A DNA stretch of 64,000 bases from Nipponacmea schrenckii (taxonomy: Eukaryota; Mollusca; Gastropoda; Lottiidae). Made by a program: the position numbers and the translations under genes. This document shows positions 32,501-44,000 of this stretch, in pieces (within the stretch, counting starts at the first letter, position 1; each line of letters opens with the position of its first letter). Location: the NCBI GenBank assembly GCA_030562195.1, contig CM060202.1:15190001-15254000 (forward strand), written 5' to 3'. The notes beneath the pieces were generated by a model. That model was not told the origin of the DNA, ran no database searches, and saw only the letters and a list, made by a program, of their open reading frames with translations.

Positions 32501-34084
32501 CTTGGAAATGGAATAAGGCTAGTAAATTGAAAGGGTTTAGTGTATTTTAAATGTATTTGATAGCAAAGTTTATAACCTTAAATTTATTTTATTGAATATA
32601 TGACAAATTAAATGTACTTTAAATTGACAGTATCCTAAATGGTTAGAAGATAATAAAGCAGTAGTGGAAGAAGAAGAGTATAATCGTTATGATAAACAAT
32701 ATGAATTAATGAATGCAATATGTGTTGAATATGAGGCAGAACAGGAAACAGACTCAGATGATGTCAAAAGAGAAAGATTTGAAAACTTAATGGGCATCAT
32801 GCAACACGTAAGTCAATTCCTACGGTTATATAGTAGTTTAAATATTTGTCTTTCTACAAATTTACAAATATCTGTCATTAATTTAGAATACATTTCAAGG
32901 GAGGTTATATTTATAACAAATTTACAACCTGTTAAATTTAGATTAGGCATTTAGAACACACCTCAAGGGAGGTAATATTGTCTTTTATAAATGTCTATCA
33001 AGTTTCTTTGTGAATACTCAAAGCTACACTTTTGTATGTTATTGAAACCTAATTCTAATTTTCAGATGCAAGAATTGGGTCAACCTCCAAAAGATATTGT
33101 TGGAGAGATGGTAAGTTGTGTAGCATTTTTTTCATTGACTAAATAAGACAATGATAAATATCAGCAATATGAGACGAGATTTGTGATCAATAGAGAATCT
33201 CTTACGAGTCTTTCTTTTCAATTTTGTAAACGAGTGGTGTGTTTTTTATACGCCCACATGAATATGTGAACGTATATTGTCGTCGCCCCTGTCCGTCGGT
33301 CTGTTGGTCTGTCTGTCAACATTTGTTGTAGATACTATAAAAGGTACAATTTTCTATGGATTTTAATGAAACTTGGTATGAGCATTGGTATTGATAAGAC
33401 GGGAGTCAATTCGATTGGGACGATTTTTCGATTAATGGTTTTTGAGTTATTGCCTCTGCCTCTATATTTGTTGTAGCCACAATAGAAGCTACAATTTTCA
33501 TTGGATTTTAATGAAACTGGGTATGAGCATTGATAGTAGATAGTAGATTTACCATGAACAGTTTTTGAGTTTTTGCCCTTGACTTCAATAATCATTTAGT
33601 GATTGTTTTTTGAGTCATTGCTCAATTTATTTTTCAAATTCAATGCTGCCAGTGGGCGTATGTTACCTTGCCTGGCAAGCTATCTATTTTATCAAGAAAG
33701 ACAAGTTTGATATTTTATTTGTCACCCAATATCACTCTTAGTTAATAAAAAAAACAGAAAACAATATCACTAGCAGATATAGTGCAGTAGATAACACTTT
33801 ATATCATTCAAGCGACATCTACTGCCAACATGTCATTAGCATAAAATGATTATACAAAGGAATAACTTTCCAGAAAATGTTTTGAAGTTTATTTTCCATG
33901 CAATGAATGTTGAATTTCCAGCTCCCATTGGATTTCATGTGGCTAAAAAGAAGTTTTTTCTAGAATAACTTCATATAAAAACTAATTGGCTATACATTTA
34001 TATTAACAGGCACCTGGTTTAGAGTTTGATGATAGTGGTTTACCCAAATTACCTGGAATGGCCTCTGCGTGTTCTATAATGTGA
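29568..34084 (+). CDS. PEX19: Peroxisomal biogenesis factor 19
   Basis: Cytosolic chaperone and import receptor that binds newly made peroxisomal membrane proteins and delivers them to PEX3. Coding exons: 29568-29694, 30784-30857, 31233-31389, 31770-31855, 32167-32337, 32631-32807, 33066-33110 and 34010-34084. They total 912 nt and 303 aa (human 299). Characteristic blocks: LDDLLDSALEDFDK near the N-terminus (PEX3-binding region; human LEELLESALDDFDK), FEEAMKAFMSQDP, QQEFAATLTQTLSGLAQNA, MQMLLSKEVLYPSLKEI and LGQPPKDIVGEMAPGL. The protein ends CSIM, a CaaX box for farnesylation, equivalent to human CLIM. The intron between the last two exons (33111-34009) contains a copy of the ATACGCCCAC repeat. 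Confidence 0.97.
33246..33687 (+). repeat. ATACGCCCAC-family repeat, copy 3 (short)
   Basis: A compact copy of about 440 bp in the last PEX19 intron. It starts ATACGCCCACATGAATATG and ends CAGTGGGCGTATGTTACC with the GCAAGCTATC tail. It contains two TGGATTTTAATGAAAC units with TTTTTGAGTTATTGCC. It is the clearest short form of the family. Confidence 0.8.
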
Positions 34085-35505
34085 TACTTAACTAGAAATA
34101 TAATTGAATTTCAAATCATATATGGTAGCAATTACAAAATTCTGTTTTCTGTTTGTAAAGTAAATTTGTGTTCAGTCATATGACTCAGCTAGTTTAGGCC
34201 ATCAGTCAACGAAACTTCAACTGAAATGTTCTGACAAATAGTTAATGAAGTAAATTAGATATAAAGAGAACAATATGTAAGTGATTTACAAAATCAAAAG
34301 TCTATACTGGTCTACATGGATTAAATTTTTAGTACAGAAAATGTTGTCAATTTGTAATTGCTGATCATGAGTGTGCTTAGTAGAGTTCAGGTGTGCGTTT
34401 TGTGTGAATGTGTTAGTATGTCATTGTCAGAAACATCATTATAGTATTTTAAGGTTCCTTTGCTTGCTTTCTTTGATCTGTGGTAAATCATCATTCTTCA
34501 CGCCATGTTGAGTTAAAAACAATTTCACCTGATTTACGCTGATCAATCAAAATTACAATACCAATACATTGTCGTTTAGGGTGTAGAAGCACTGGCCTAT
34601 TTCACAAGTACAGACTGCTATGAATTTTAGTATAAATGAATTTGATAAGAAATTATCTACTTCTGGAGAGATTTACAAAATAAAATAATTATCAAGTGAT
34701 TACTAAAGGGAGGGTAATAAAGGGGCTTTAATCTACCAATCAAAAACATAACTCAGATTTTTATTCATTTGTAAGAAGTCACCAAACGTTTGGTATAGAT
34801 ATTAGGGAATTCATTCTGGAGTTCCTTACAAAAGCATATTACGATAACAGAGGCATTTTTGTTGTAGAATTATATGTGGCGACAAAAATTTAAATATGAT
34901 TGTCATGACGTGAGGTATAGCTGTTTGTAATCCTTCTGTCTGTTACACAATAAATTCTCAGAAGTTTACAAAGTATCCTTGAGGATAGTGTTTGATTTGT
35001 TGAATCAGACACATCTAGATCTGAATTTGTTTGTCAGCTTGATATATGTAGACTGTGAGGTACAACTGTTTGTAATCCTTCTGTCTGTTACACAACAAAT
35101 TCTCAGAAGTTTACAAAGTATCCTTGAAGATAGTGTTTGATTTGTTGAATCAGACACATTTAGATCTGAATTTGTTTGTCAGCTTGATATATTTAGACTG
35201 TGAGGTACAACTGTTAGTAATCCTTCTATCTGTTACACAACAAATTCTCAGAAGTCCACAAAGTATCCTTTAAGATAGTATTTGATTTGTTGAATCAGAC
35301 ACATCTAGATCTGAATTTGTTTCAGATTGCAAAAATATACAACCGATACGTGATTTTTTATTCTTAAGACAAAATCGATCAGCAAAGTTCTAGTCCGGTG
35401 TTCTTTAGAAAACCCATTTCACAATATTGTAAACTATAATATCTAATCATAGTCTAATGTAAAGCAAGCCTCTTACAACTAACTAATATATTTGCTTGTA
35501 TGTTA
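34085..35505 (+). other. PEX19 3' UTR and downstream DNA
   Basis: No coding sequence recognised. AATAAA-like sequence at about 34677-34684 could end the PEX19 transcript. Farther down lies a triplicated block (34906-35335) and then the left end of a DNA transposon. Confidence 0.4.
34906..35335. repeat. Tandem triplication, ~146-bp unit
   Basis: Three adjacent copies, beginning GAGGTATAGCTGTTTG at 34911 and GAGGTACAACTGTT at about 35055 and 35202. Each contains CTTCTGTCTGTTACACAA (the third with ATC), TCTCAGAAG and GTTGAATCAGACACAT. Copies are about 90% alike by eye. Confidence 0.85.
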
Positions 35506-37247
35506 GGCCGTGCAAAGTAAATTGTCTGTTTTACAGGCCTTTTTTTTAAAAAAAATGGGGCGAGAGGGCGAATTTATTATTTATTATTTATAAGCGCTTT
35601 TTTAAATTTGGCACCAAAAGAAATCGGAGCGAGCGAAGCTATTTATTATTTATTTCCACAAATTTAAAAAATAGATTTAAATCACCATTCAGATGCAACT
35701 ATCAGATGTTGTTGGGGTTTGAATGATAATAGTTGATAGAAATAACAGAACTTTTTTACCTTTCAACTTCACATAAACGTAATCATTCCAACATATTTAC
35801 TACGTCTGACAATGATGCACTTAGGGTGCATCAGGGCTGATAATATTATGTCAAGACAATGTTTTTATGCTACAGTACTAATCCATTTCTATCCATCTGT
35901 AAACTGTATTTTAAAACGCCATTGTATGGTATTAAATGTTATTATTGGAAATTTTGCAACAAATTGTCATACATCAAATCACATGACAAGAACAAAACAA
36001 TCTGATTAGATCGAACTTCTATTTTAATAATTTTTATCTAGGCCTATGTTACAAATGCCGATTTTTCGAGAACTCGTACTAACGGAGTACTTCCGGTTTT
36101 TACTTGAGAAAAGCGGTATGTGTTGAGTGATACCGATAATGAGAAAATCGATCGTATTCGAACGTATAAAATTCGTATTTTCTTGTATTCGTTCCCATTT
36201 TTCCATAAATATTAACTTTTTCAAATCAATAGCAGAAAAAAACCCAGTGCATTCTTTTACTTGTAATTGTAACGGGTCTCGATTTGTTCCACCATTATTA
36301 TCCACAAAAGAAATCATCAAGATTAAGATCAATTTAATGTTTGGATGAAAACCAGTTAAAACGGTAACATGTCAAAACGGTAACAAATTTTATTAGTCAA
36401 AACGGTAACAACTCCACCAAAACGGTAACGGAAATTTGGTAACAACTCCGCTAAAACGGTAACAGCTATTTTTGGTTAAAACGGTAACGAAATAAATCCT
36501 ATAATTAATGTGATCTATATTAATCAAGATAGTATTAACTTAAAATCAGTGATTGAAAAGAACTCAAACAATCTTTGCCAATTGATCAAAGTAATTTACG
36601 GTATAGGCCTACCGACATAATAAGCTAACAAATTTCCCGACAACTATCATTATTAGTAATCACGATCATAATTAAAACGCGATACATAATATTTTCTAAT
36701 TAATGACATAAACAGAAATAAAGTACTTGTCCGATGCTCGACTTATGAAATTTTGTTCGTCAGCACATTTTATGAATAATGTTGCACTTGTTTGATTGTC
36801 TTGCTGGGATTTGAGGCGCGTTCGATGCCCTCTTTTAGTCGTTTGCCATTGAAATAATTACCGTTTTAACTGGATACCGTTTGGATTGTCCTCACGAAAG
36901 TGTGAATAATTTTCAAAATTGTGCTTCCTTCCGCAAATAATTGTATTTTCGAACGTTAAATTGTATCCGAACAATTTCAGTTTAAAGTTGTAGAAGAAAA
37001 TCTTTTTATCGGTGATGAAAAATGCATTCTAAGCCACTTCCGGTTTTTCGTTAAACGTCAAGGGAGGTAATTATGGTAAAAAAATATTTTCGGGAACCGG
37101 GAAATAACTCTATTTTACACACAATTTTGGAGACGCGCGCGCATTATTCATTATTTATTCCAAAATGTCAATAAATAGTTTTGGAGCGCGGGGTATTTTA
37201 CCGGAGCGCGCGGGGCCTGTAAAACAGACAATTTACTTTGTACGGCC
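35506..37247. mobile_element. Non-autonomous DNA transposon, 34-bp TIRs, TTA target duplication
   Basis: The left terminus (35506-35539) begins GGCCGTGCAAAGTAAATTG, and the right terminus (37214-37247) is its reverse complement with one mismatch in 34 bp. TTA flanks both sides (35503-35505 and 37248-37250). A 3-bp TWA duplication with G-initial TIRs is typical of PIF/Harbinger elements, so that superfamily is the best guess. Subterminal zones are unusual: runs of TTATTATTTATT beside GGAGCGAGCG on the left, and GCGCGCG with ATTATTTATTCC on the right. No transposase is visible. A second element is nested at 36347-36878. Confidence 0.8.
36347..36878. mobile_element. Nested MITE with 8-bp target duplication and AAAACGGTAAC repeats
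   Basis: GTTTGGAT occurs directly on both sides (36339-36346 and 36879-36886). The ends carry the inverted sequence CCAGTTAAAACGGTAA, six and five bases in from the boundary. The left 130 bp repeat AAAACGGTAAC about six times. An 8-bp duplication with a terminal-region CAG suggests hAT, though the outermost bases differ between ends. There is no transposase frame. It lies inside the TTA-flanked element and so inserted later. Confidence 0.6.
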
Positions 37248-37429
37248 TTATACAATTTGATGTTTCTGACTAAAGTTGCTTGAATGCATTCTAATGTGCT
37301 TGAATGCATTCTAATGTTGTACAATATGCATTAAGATCAAATACTTTGCCTAGAAATCCGGCTTTCTATGTTTTTCTTTATCAGCAGATAGAGGTCTGTT
37401 CCAAAGTTCGAAATTAGTAATATCAGTCG

Positions 37430-37700
37430 CACGTATTTTGAGTTATTGCCCTTGATTTAATAAAAACAGGTATGCAGGTATATATTGATGAGATTAAGTT
37501 AGAAATTAGAGTCAGTTGTATGAACGATTTTGATCCTCTGCCCTTGATTAAGTATGAACGCGTATAAGTTAGCTTTTGAACACGATGGGGGCAATAATTA
37601 TCCGATCTTTTTGAAACTTGGTATCCCTACATGTATTGCTATTTGAGACAATTTTGATAAATATAGTGGGCGTATATTATCGTGCCTGGTAAGCTATATT
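37430..37700 (+). repeat. ATACGCCCAC-family fragment (3' part)
   Basis: Only the right portion of a family copy is seen, with GAGTTATTGCCCTTGATT, GAAACTTGGTA and the end AGTGGGCGTATATTATCG followed by TGGTAAGCTAT. The left end is missing. Confidence 0.55.
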
Positions 37701-37988
37701 TTACAAAATAACAAAAACTCGCTTTTCGCGACTTTGGCTATCTGTATTAAATTGTGGACATCAGATTTTCAGTCTGAAAAGAGATAACGGTAAAGCTAAA
37801 TATTCTGCATTGTATCATGGTTCAAAGTTCACTTTAATTTTAGATATACATGTAAGTGATTTTTATCATTATATCATGTTATTAATATTAATTTTCTAGT
37901 TTTAAGTTATATTGAAACTTCTGTTTATATTATGTTGATTTATATTTTAATTAAAATCTCCCATCCATATCTAAGCATTTTTCTTTGC

Positions 37989-38645
37989 ATACGCCCACAT
38001 GCAAATGGACCTATATTTCTGTGTCCGTCGATCCGTCCTCTCACATTGCTTGTAACGCGATAGGAGCTTCAGTTTTTATCCGACCTGGGTGAAACTTGGT
38101 TTGCATGTATATATTGACGAGATCTCAGTCGACTTGCAATTGGGGTCGCATTGGATGAACAGGTTATAACCCTTGATTTATTACATACACATCATATTTG
38201 GCTTGTAGGGACTACAGTTTTCATCCGATGTTAATGAAACTTGGTATGCACGTATTGTTAAGGTCTCGGTTTATTTTGTATGGACGGTTTTGCGTTATTT
38301 CTTTTGATTTTAGTACTGATTAGAGTTTATCATTTACTGTTGATGGATATTCAAGTTTCGTATGTCTGTGGACTGATGTTCAAGAGTTTATCATTTACTG
38401 TTGACTGATCCTCTTCTTATTGGTGAAAGACGACTCTTGCACATGCATCTGAATTTTTTCTATCATTTAAACCCCACGGCACCTAGCAGACGACTATAGC
38501 TACCGACTGAGCCATAGGTTATTGGCTTACACACGTGTTCAGCCTAGCTTGTAAACACGATAGCTGTTATAGCTATTATTCAATCATGACGAAACTTGGT
38601 AAGCATGTATATATTGATCGGCCAAGTCGGAATTTGGCTCGTTTT
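37989..38645 (+). repeat. ATACGCCCAC-family fragment (5' part)
   Basis: It begins ATACGCCCACATGCAAATGG and continues with GTCCGTCGATCCGTCC and GAAACTTGGT units. It has no right terminus before the next copy starts at 38647. A tRNA-like segment interrupts it. Confidence 0.6.
38455..38525 (-). mobile_element. Degenerate tRNA-derived SINE-like segment
   Basis: On the minus strand, TGGCTCAGTCGG (plus 38503-38514) resembles an A box. About 30 bp on, GGTTTAAATG (plus 38464-38473) resembles a weakened B box. The surrounding sequence does not fold obviously into a tRNA. It is a weak call. Confidence 0.3.
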
Positions 38646-38646
38646 T

Positions 38647-40013
38647 ATACGCCCACATGAGTATGTCGGTCCGTCAACATTTTTTGTAGACACAATAGAA
38701 GCTACAATTTTATATGGATTTTAATGAAACTTGGTTTGAGCATTGGAATTGATAAGACGGCGGACAATTTTTTTGACAATTTTTCGATGAACGGTTTTTG
38801 AGTTATTGACATTGTTACATCACGTCATAATTTATTTTTCATACAATAGAAGCTACAATTTTCATTGTATTTTGATGAAACTTGGTTTGAGCATTGGAAT
38901 TGATCAGACCGCCGTCTTATCAATTCCAATGCTCACACCAAGTTTCATTAAAATCCATCATTAATTGTAGCTTCTATTGCTCCCACAAAAAAAATTTTGA
39001 CGCAATTATACTAAGTCAAGGGCAAACTCATAAACTAAACTTGACCGCCTTCAAATCAAGTTTCATCAAAATCCATCAACAATTGTAGCTTCTATTGCAC
39101 CCGCAATAAAATTTTGACGCAATTTTACTAAGTCAAGGGCAAACTCATGAACTAAACTTGACCGCCGTCTTATCAATTCCAATGCTCACACCAAGTTTCA
39201 TCAAAATCCATCAAAAATTGTAGCTTCTATTGCACCCACAATAAAATTTGACGCAATTTTACTAGTGAGCATTGGAATTGATAAGACGACAGTCAAGTTC
39301 GAATTTGACGATTTATTTGATGAACATTTTTTTGAGTAATTGCCCTTGACTAAGTAAAATAGCGTCAAAATTTTATTGTAGCTGCAATAGAGACTACAAT
39401 GTTCAATAGTTTTTGATGAGACTTGGTTGGAGTTTTGAAATTGATAAGGCGGCAGCCAATTTTGAATTTGACAATATTTGATTGAACAGTTTTGGGTTAT
39501 TGGCCTTGACTTAGTTAAATGTTGTCAAAACTTTATGGTTAATGCAATAAAACCTACAATTTTGAATGGATTTGAATGAAACTTGGTTTGAGCATTGAAA
39601 TTGATAAGACAGTAGTCAAGTTCGAATTTGACGATTTTTTTGAAGAACGGTTTTTGAGTTATTGTCCTTGATTTAGTAAAATCGGGTCAAATTTTTTTTT
39701 GTGGGTGCAAAAGAAGCTACAATTTTTTTTTATAGATTTTGATGAAACTTGGCATGAGTGTCGAAATAGATGAAATGGTGGTCATGTTTGAATTTTCCAT
39801 GAATAGTTTTTGAGTTTTTTGCCTTTGACTTAGTAAAATTGCACCAAAATGGTCTTGTGGGTGCATAATAACTACAGGTTCCAAAGGATTTTGATGAAAT
39901 TTCGTGCGAACAATGGCATTGAAAAAAATTTCCAAATGAATGTTTTGTGAGTTATTGCTCAATTTATTATTCAAATTCAATCCTGCCAGTGGGCGTACCC
40001 TGGTAAGCTATCT
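38647..40013 (+). repeat. ATACGCCCAC-family repeat, copy 4, with internal inversion
   Basis: It begins ATACGCCCACATGAGTATG and ends CCAGTGGGCGTACCCTGG. Interior units (TGATGAAACTTGG, GAGCATTGGAATTGATAAG) run in the plus direction to about 38910 and then in the opposite direction (CTTATCAATTCCAATGCTC) to about 39260. They resume in the plus direction to the end. The 38.83-38.99 kb junction can therefore fold back on itself. Confidence 0.75.
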
Positions 40014-41019
40014 TATGAATGTTTTGTATTTATTGCCCTTTACTTGGTGAAACGCATGTAATTTGATGTGTTGGTGTGATATTGATAAAAGACCGCAGCC
40101 TATGTTCGATCTTGATGAAATTTGTTCTGCTAGTACCAGAGTGCTCGATGTAACATAACGAAATATCGTTATATATTACAAACGCGATACATGAAACTAT
40201 TATGAACAAAAAGCAAAAAGGATACAAGCAAAAATAAATTGTGAAATTATCATTAGTCTATTCAATTTACGCATAACGACTATTATAGTTGACATATGAG
40301 ATCTATATAGGCCTACTCCAGTTCAAAGCTTCGATCACAAACTAGATTTATTTGATATCAGGTGGATAAGTAACTTTTGTATACATTAGCGTAACATGTA
40401 TGGCATCAAAGCTTTCATTAAATACAAGATGGCAATGTAGCATACACCCACCCAAAATAAACATTTCTCATATTCAAGATTTTCCTTAAAATACGAATTG
40501 TTTCATAATGTAAGGATCTTAAAATATCTATGACGAAAATAAATTAAATGATCATAATCATGTCTTTAATTTTACTGATATTTTTTTTAAGTCAAGGATA
40601 TACCTTATAAATTAAATTATCTCTTCAAAGCCCAAATTCTTTCATCCATATAAGTTACCAAACTCAAATTTGACCTTGATCTAAATCAATATAATATTAT
40701 TATATTGAAATTAGAATCACCAACAGAATCTAGTTCGGAGCATTGAAAAAGGTCTTGAGTCGATGCGACTGGGGAGTCTTCTTCTTATGGGTTCAAATTT
40801 AGTCATTAAAATTGGATCAAATTTCGTTATTTATTTGCTTTTATATACTAGTATTTAATTGAGTCAATTCATCGTCTAGTTGAAATTGTAATTACAGTTG
40901 TTTGACCCGATTTGACTCACTTTCATATGTTTTTTTCTTTCATTTCAACAACTTAGACCATATAACAATCTCTATACAACGTTATTAATAGAAACAACTC
41001 TCTTCAAGAATGAAATCAT
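40014..41019. other. Intergenic, no gene seen
   Basis: AT-rich sequence between a repeat copy and the 3' end of the chitin-binding gene. A B-box-like GGGTTCAAATTT at about 40790 is isolated and not called. The last part is probably 3' UTR of the neighbouring minus-strand gene. Confidence 0.4.
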
Positions 41020-44000
41020 TTAATTTTGAATACATGTTGAAGAAGCTAAGTCACATTCACGGATTGACTGGTCCCAAACCTTTCCTTCTGGACACGGCTG
41101 ATCTGGATACAGTTTACCACTGACACAAGTAACATAAACGTCACAAGCACGACACGATTGGTAGTTACCATCCCTTTTATCACGACAGTCGTACGTACAG
41201 GGTCCATTCATCCTATCAAAGAGAGAGGTTACAATTCGGCATAACATTATATCTGTTTTGAATTTATTCAATAAAGCCATTTGACTGTTTTTCAAGTCAA
41301 AAGTCATTACTGGCAGCGTGCAATGACATTTCCGGAAATGGACAGCCTTCTATGCCAACGACTTTCCCAAAAAGCTATCGTATCGAGGCACTTCTTTTCG
41401 CATCGCCTGGCCCTAACCAGTTACGTGATATTCAAATGGCATATCAGAACTGCGTTCAGATGATATCAAGGGAGTTGATTCGACCCATCTCTTAGTTGTT
41501 AATTAGTGATAATTTACACCATGAACCATGAACAATGGTTGAACTAATCAGTGCATGGCATATTCTACAATCCATATTCAGTTAGGGGTAGGCTTAACTT
41601 ACGAAGTTGTGCTTTTAGTACGAAAACATACCCCTTGACTGTCATTCTGATCAATGTTTCTGAATTCGCAAGGACCAAAGTAAAAGAAAACTGATGATGA
41701 TTAATGATTAAACAATGATTAAAACTCAATACCGTCACTTACCAACAAGTCGAGGAAGGAGGAAATGTGCATCTCTTTTTATTATCATCCCATACCAGAT
41801 CTTCATAGCATGTACCGTTATCATATACTGTACCTCTATCACATGTTATATATGTTTTACATGAATCACATGATTGGTATATACCATTCTCTTTACCCCA
41901 ACAGTTAATTATACAAGCTGAAATGAGTCACAAACGTAGATTATTTACATCCCCCAATACCGATATTTCATTACAATATATTGTTTTTAGTCGATATCAG
42001 ATTGTAATCAAAACTATCGATAGTTTAGTATACTTTGCCCCATGTCGATATTTCAGTATAATCGACTTTGTCCCATATAGATATATTTCAGTACATGTAC
42101 ACATATACTTATATTTGTCCCATGTTGGTATCCAGCCAGTATCCTTTGTCGTATGTCGATATTTCAGTATACTTTGTCCCATGCTGACATTTCAGTGTTG
42201 GCTACATTGTCCCATATTTATGCTAAATGCTGAAATCTGAGTGGTTGCTACACCATACCCATGTTATAGTACTCATAGTCCGAATGACGATATTTTAGTA
42301 TACACCTTATCGTGTCGATATTTCATTGTAGGTTACATAATCCCATACCATCGTTTCAGTTTTTCATAATTCCATACCATCGTTTCAGTTTTTCATGTCA
42401 GTACAAATCTACATCGATCCATGTTACTTTATACTCTAGTATAAGATATTGTTATATTTTACATTTTAATTTAAAGTAACAAACAGACGTAACGGAGTAC
42501 GGTGTGGGATAAATGATTACAGAAGTTGGAAGAAATAAGGGACCTGACACAACGAGCACAATTAGCTTATAATATATTTTCCTATATCGATAATCCCGCA
42601 TCGGACACCGTACACCGTCAAGTTGATGCTTTGGACCTAATACTTTCATTTTTATACGCCCACATGAAATGGGGGGCGTATATTGTCGTCACCCATGTCT
42701 GTCGGTCCGTCCGTCCACAATTGCTCGTAAACACTCTAGAAGGTGCAATTCTCGACGGATTTAGATGAAACTTGATATGAGTGTTAATGATCACGCAAGG
42801 ATGAAACCTATTGAAATCAGCGAAATCGGAAAAAAATTTAGTATGAGTTCTTGCCCTTGTTCTTGAATGGCTAGTAAACACTCTACAATTTGCAATTCTT
42901 GACTGATTTCGATGAAACTTGGTGTGAGAGTATGTTATAACTCACCCTAGTGAAAATCAGCGAAATCGAAAAATATTTAGTATGAGTTATTGCCCTTGTT
43001 CTTGAAAACGCGTTCAATTTTAGCTTGTAAACACTCTTGAAAGAACAATTCTTAATGGATTTTGATAAAACTTGGCTTGAGTATTTGTTATCACCCAAGG
43101 ATGAAGCCTATTGAAAACCAGTTAAATCGAAAAAATTATAATATCAGTTATTGTCCTTGTTTTTGAAAACGCGTTCAATTTTTGACTTGTAAACATTCTA
43201 CAAGGCACAATTATTGACCGATTTTGACAAAAATTGTTTAATATCACCCAAGGATAAACCCTTTTGAAAATAAAAAATATCAAAATATATTAAATTTGAA
43301 TTATTGCCCTTGTTCTTTAAAATGCGTTCAATTTTTGCCTTGTAAACATTCTACAAGTCACGATTCTTGACCGATTTCGATAAAACTTGTCTTGAGGATT
43401 TGTAATCACCTAAGGATGAACCCTATTGAAATTCAGTTAAATCGAAAAATATTTAATATCAGTTATTGCCCTTGTTTTTGAAAACGCGTCAAATTTTTTA
43501 CTTGTAAACACTCTACAAAGCACAATTCTTGACTGATTTGACAAAACTTGCTGAAATTGTTTACTACCACCAAAGGATGAACCCTATTGAAATATCACAT
43601 AATATTTGTTTGCCCTTGTTCTTTCCAACAATTTCGATTTTTGGCTAGTAAACACTCTACAAGTAACATTCCTTGACTGATTTTTACGGAACTTGGCATG
43701 AGTATGTGTAATCACCTAAGGATGAACCTTATTAAAAATCAGATAAATCTAAAAATATTTAGTATTAGTTATTGCCAGTGTTTTTTAAAACGCGTCAAAA
43801 GTTTAGCTTGTAAACCCTCTAGAAGGCACAATGCTTTACAAATTTTGACAAAATGAACCCTATTGAAAACAAGAAATATCACATAATATCTAATTGCCAT
43901 TGTTCTTTCAAACGATTTCGATTTTTGGCTCGTAAACACTATGCATGTCACATTTCTTGACTGATTTTAACGGAACTTGGCGTGAGTACACTGAGAACCC

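Noticed and set aside
40725..40815. Possible tRNA/SINE on the plus strand (GGGTTCAAATTT)
   Set aside because: Only a weak B-box match; no A box at proper spacing.
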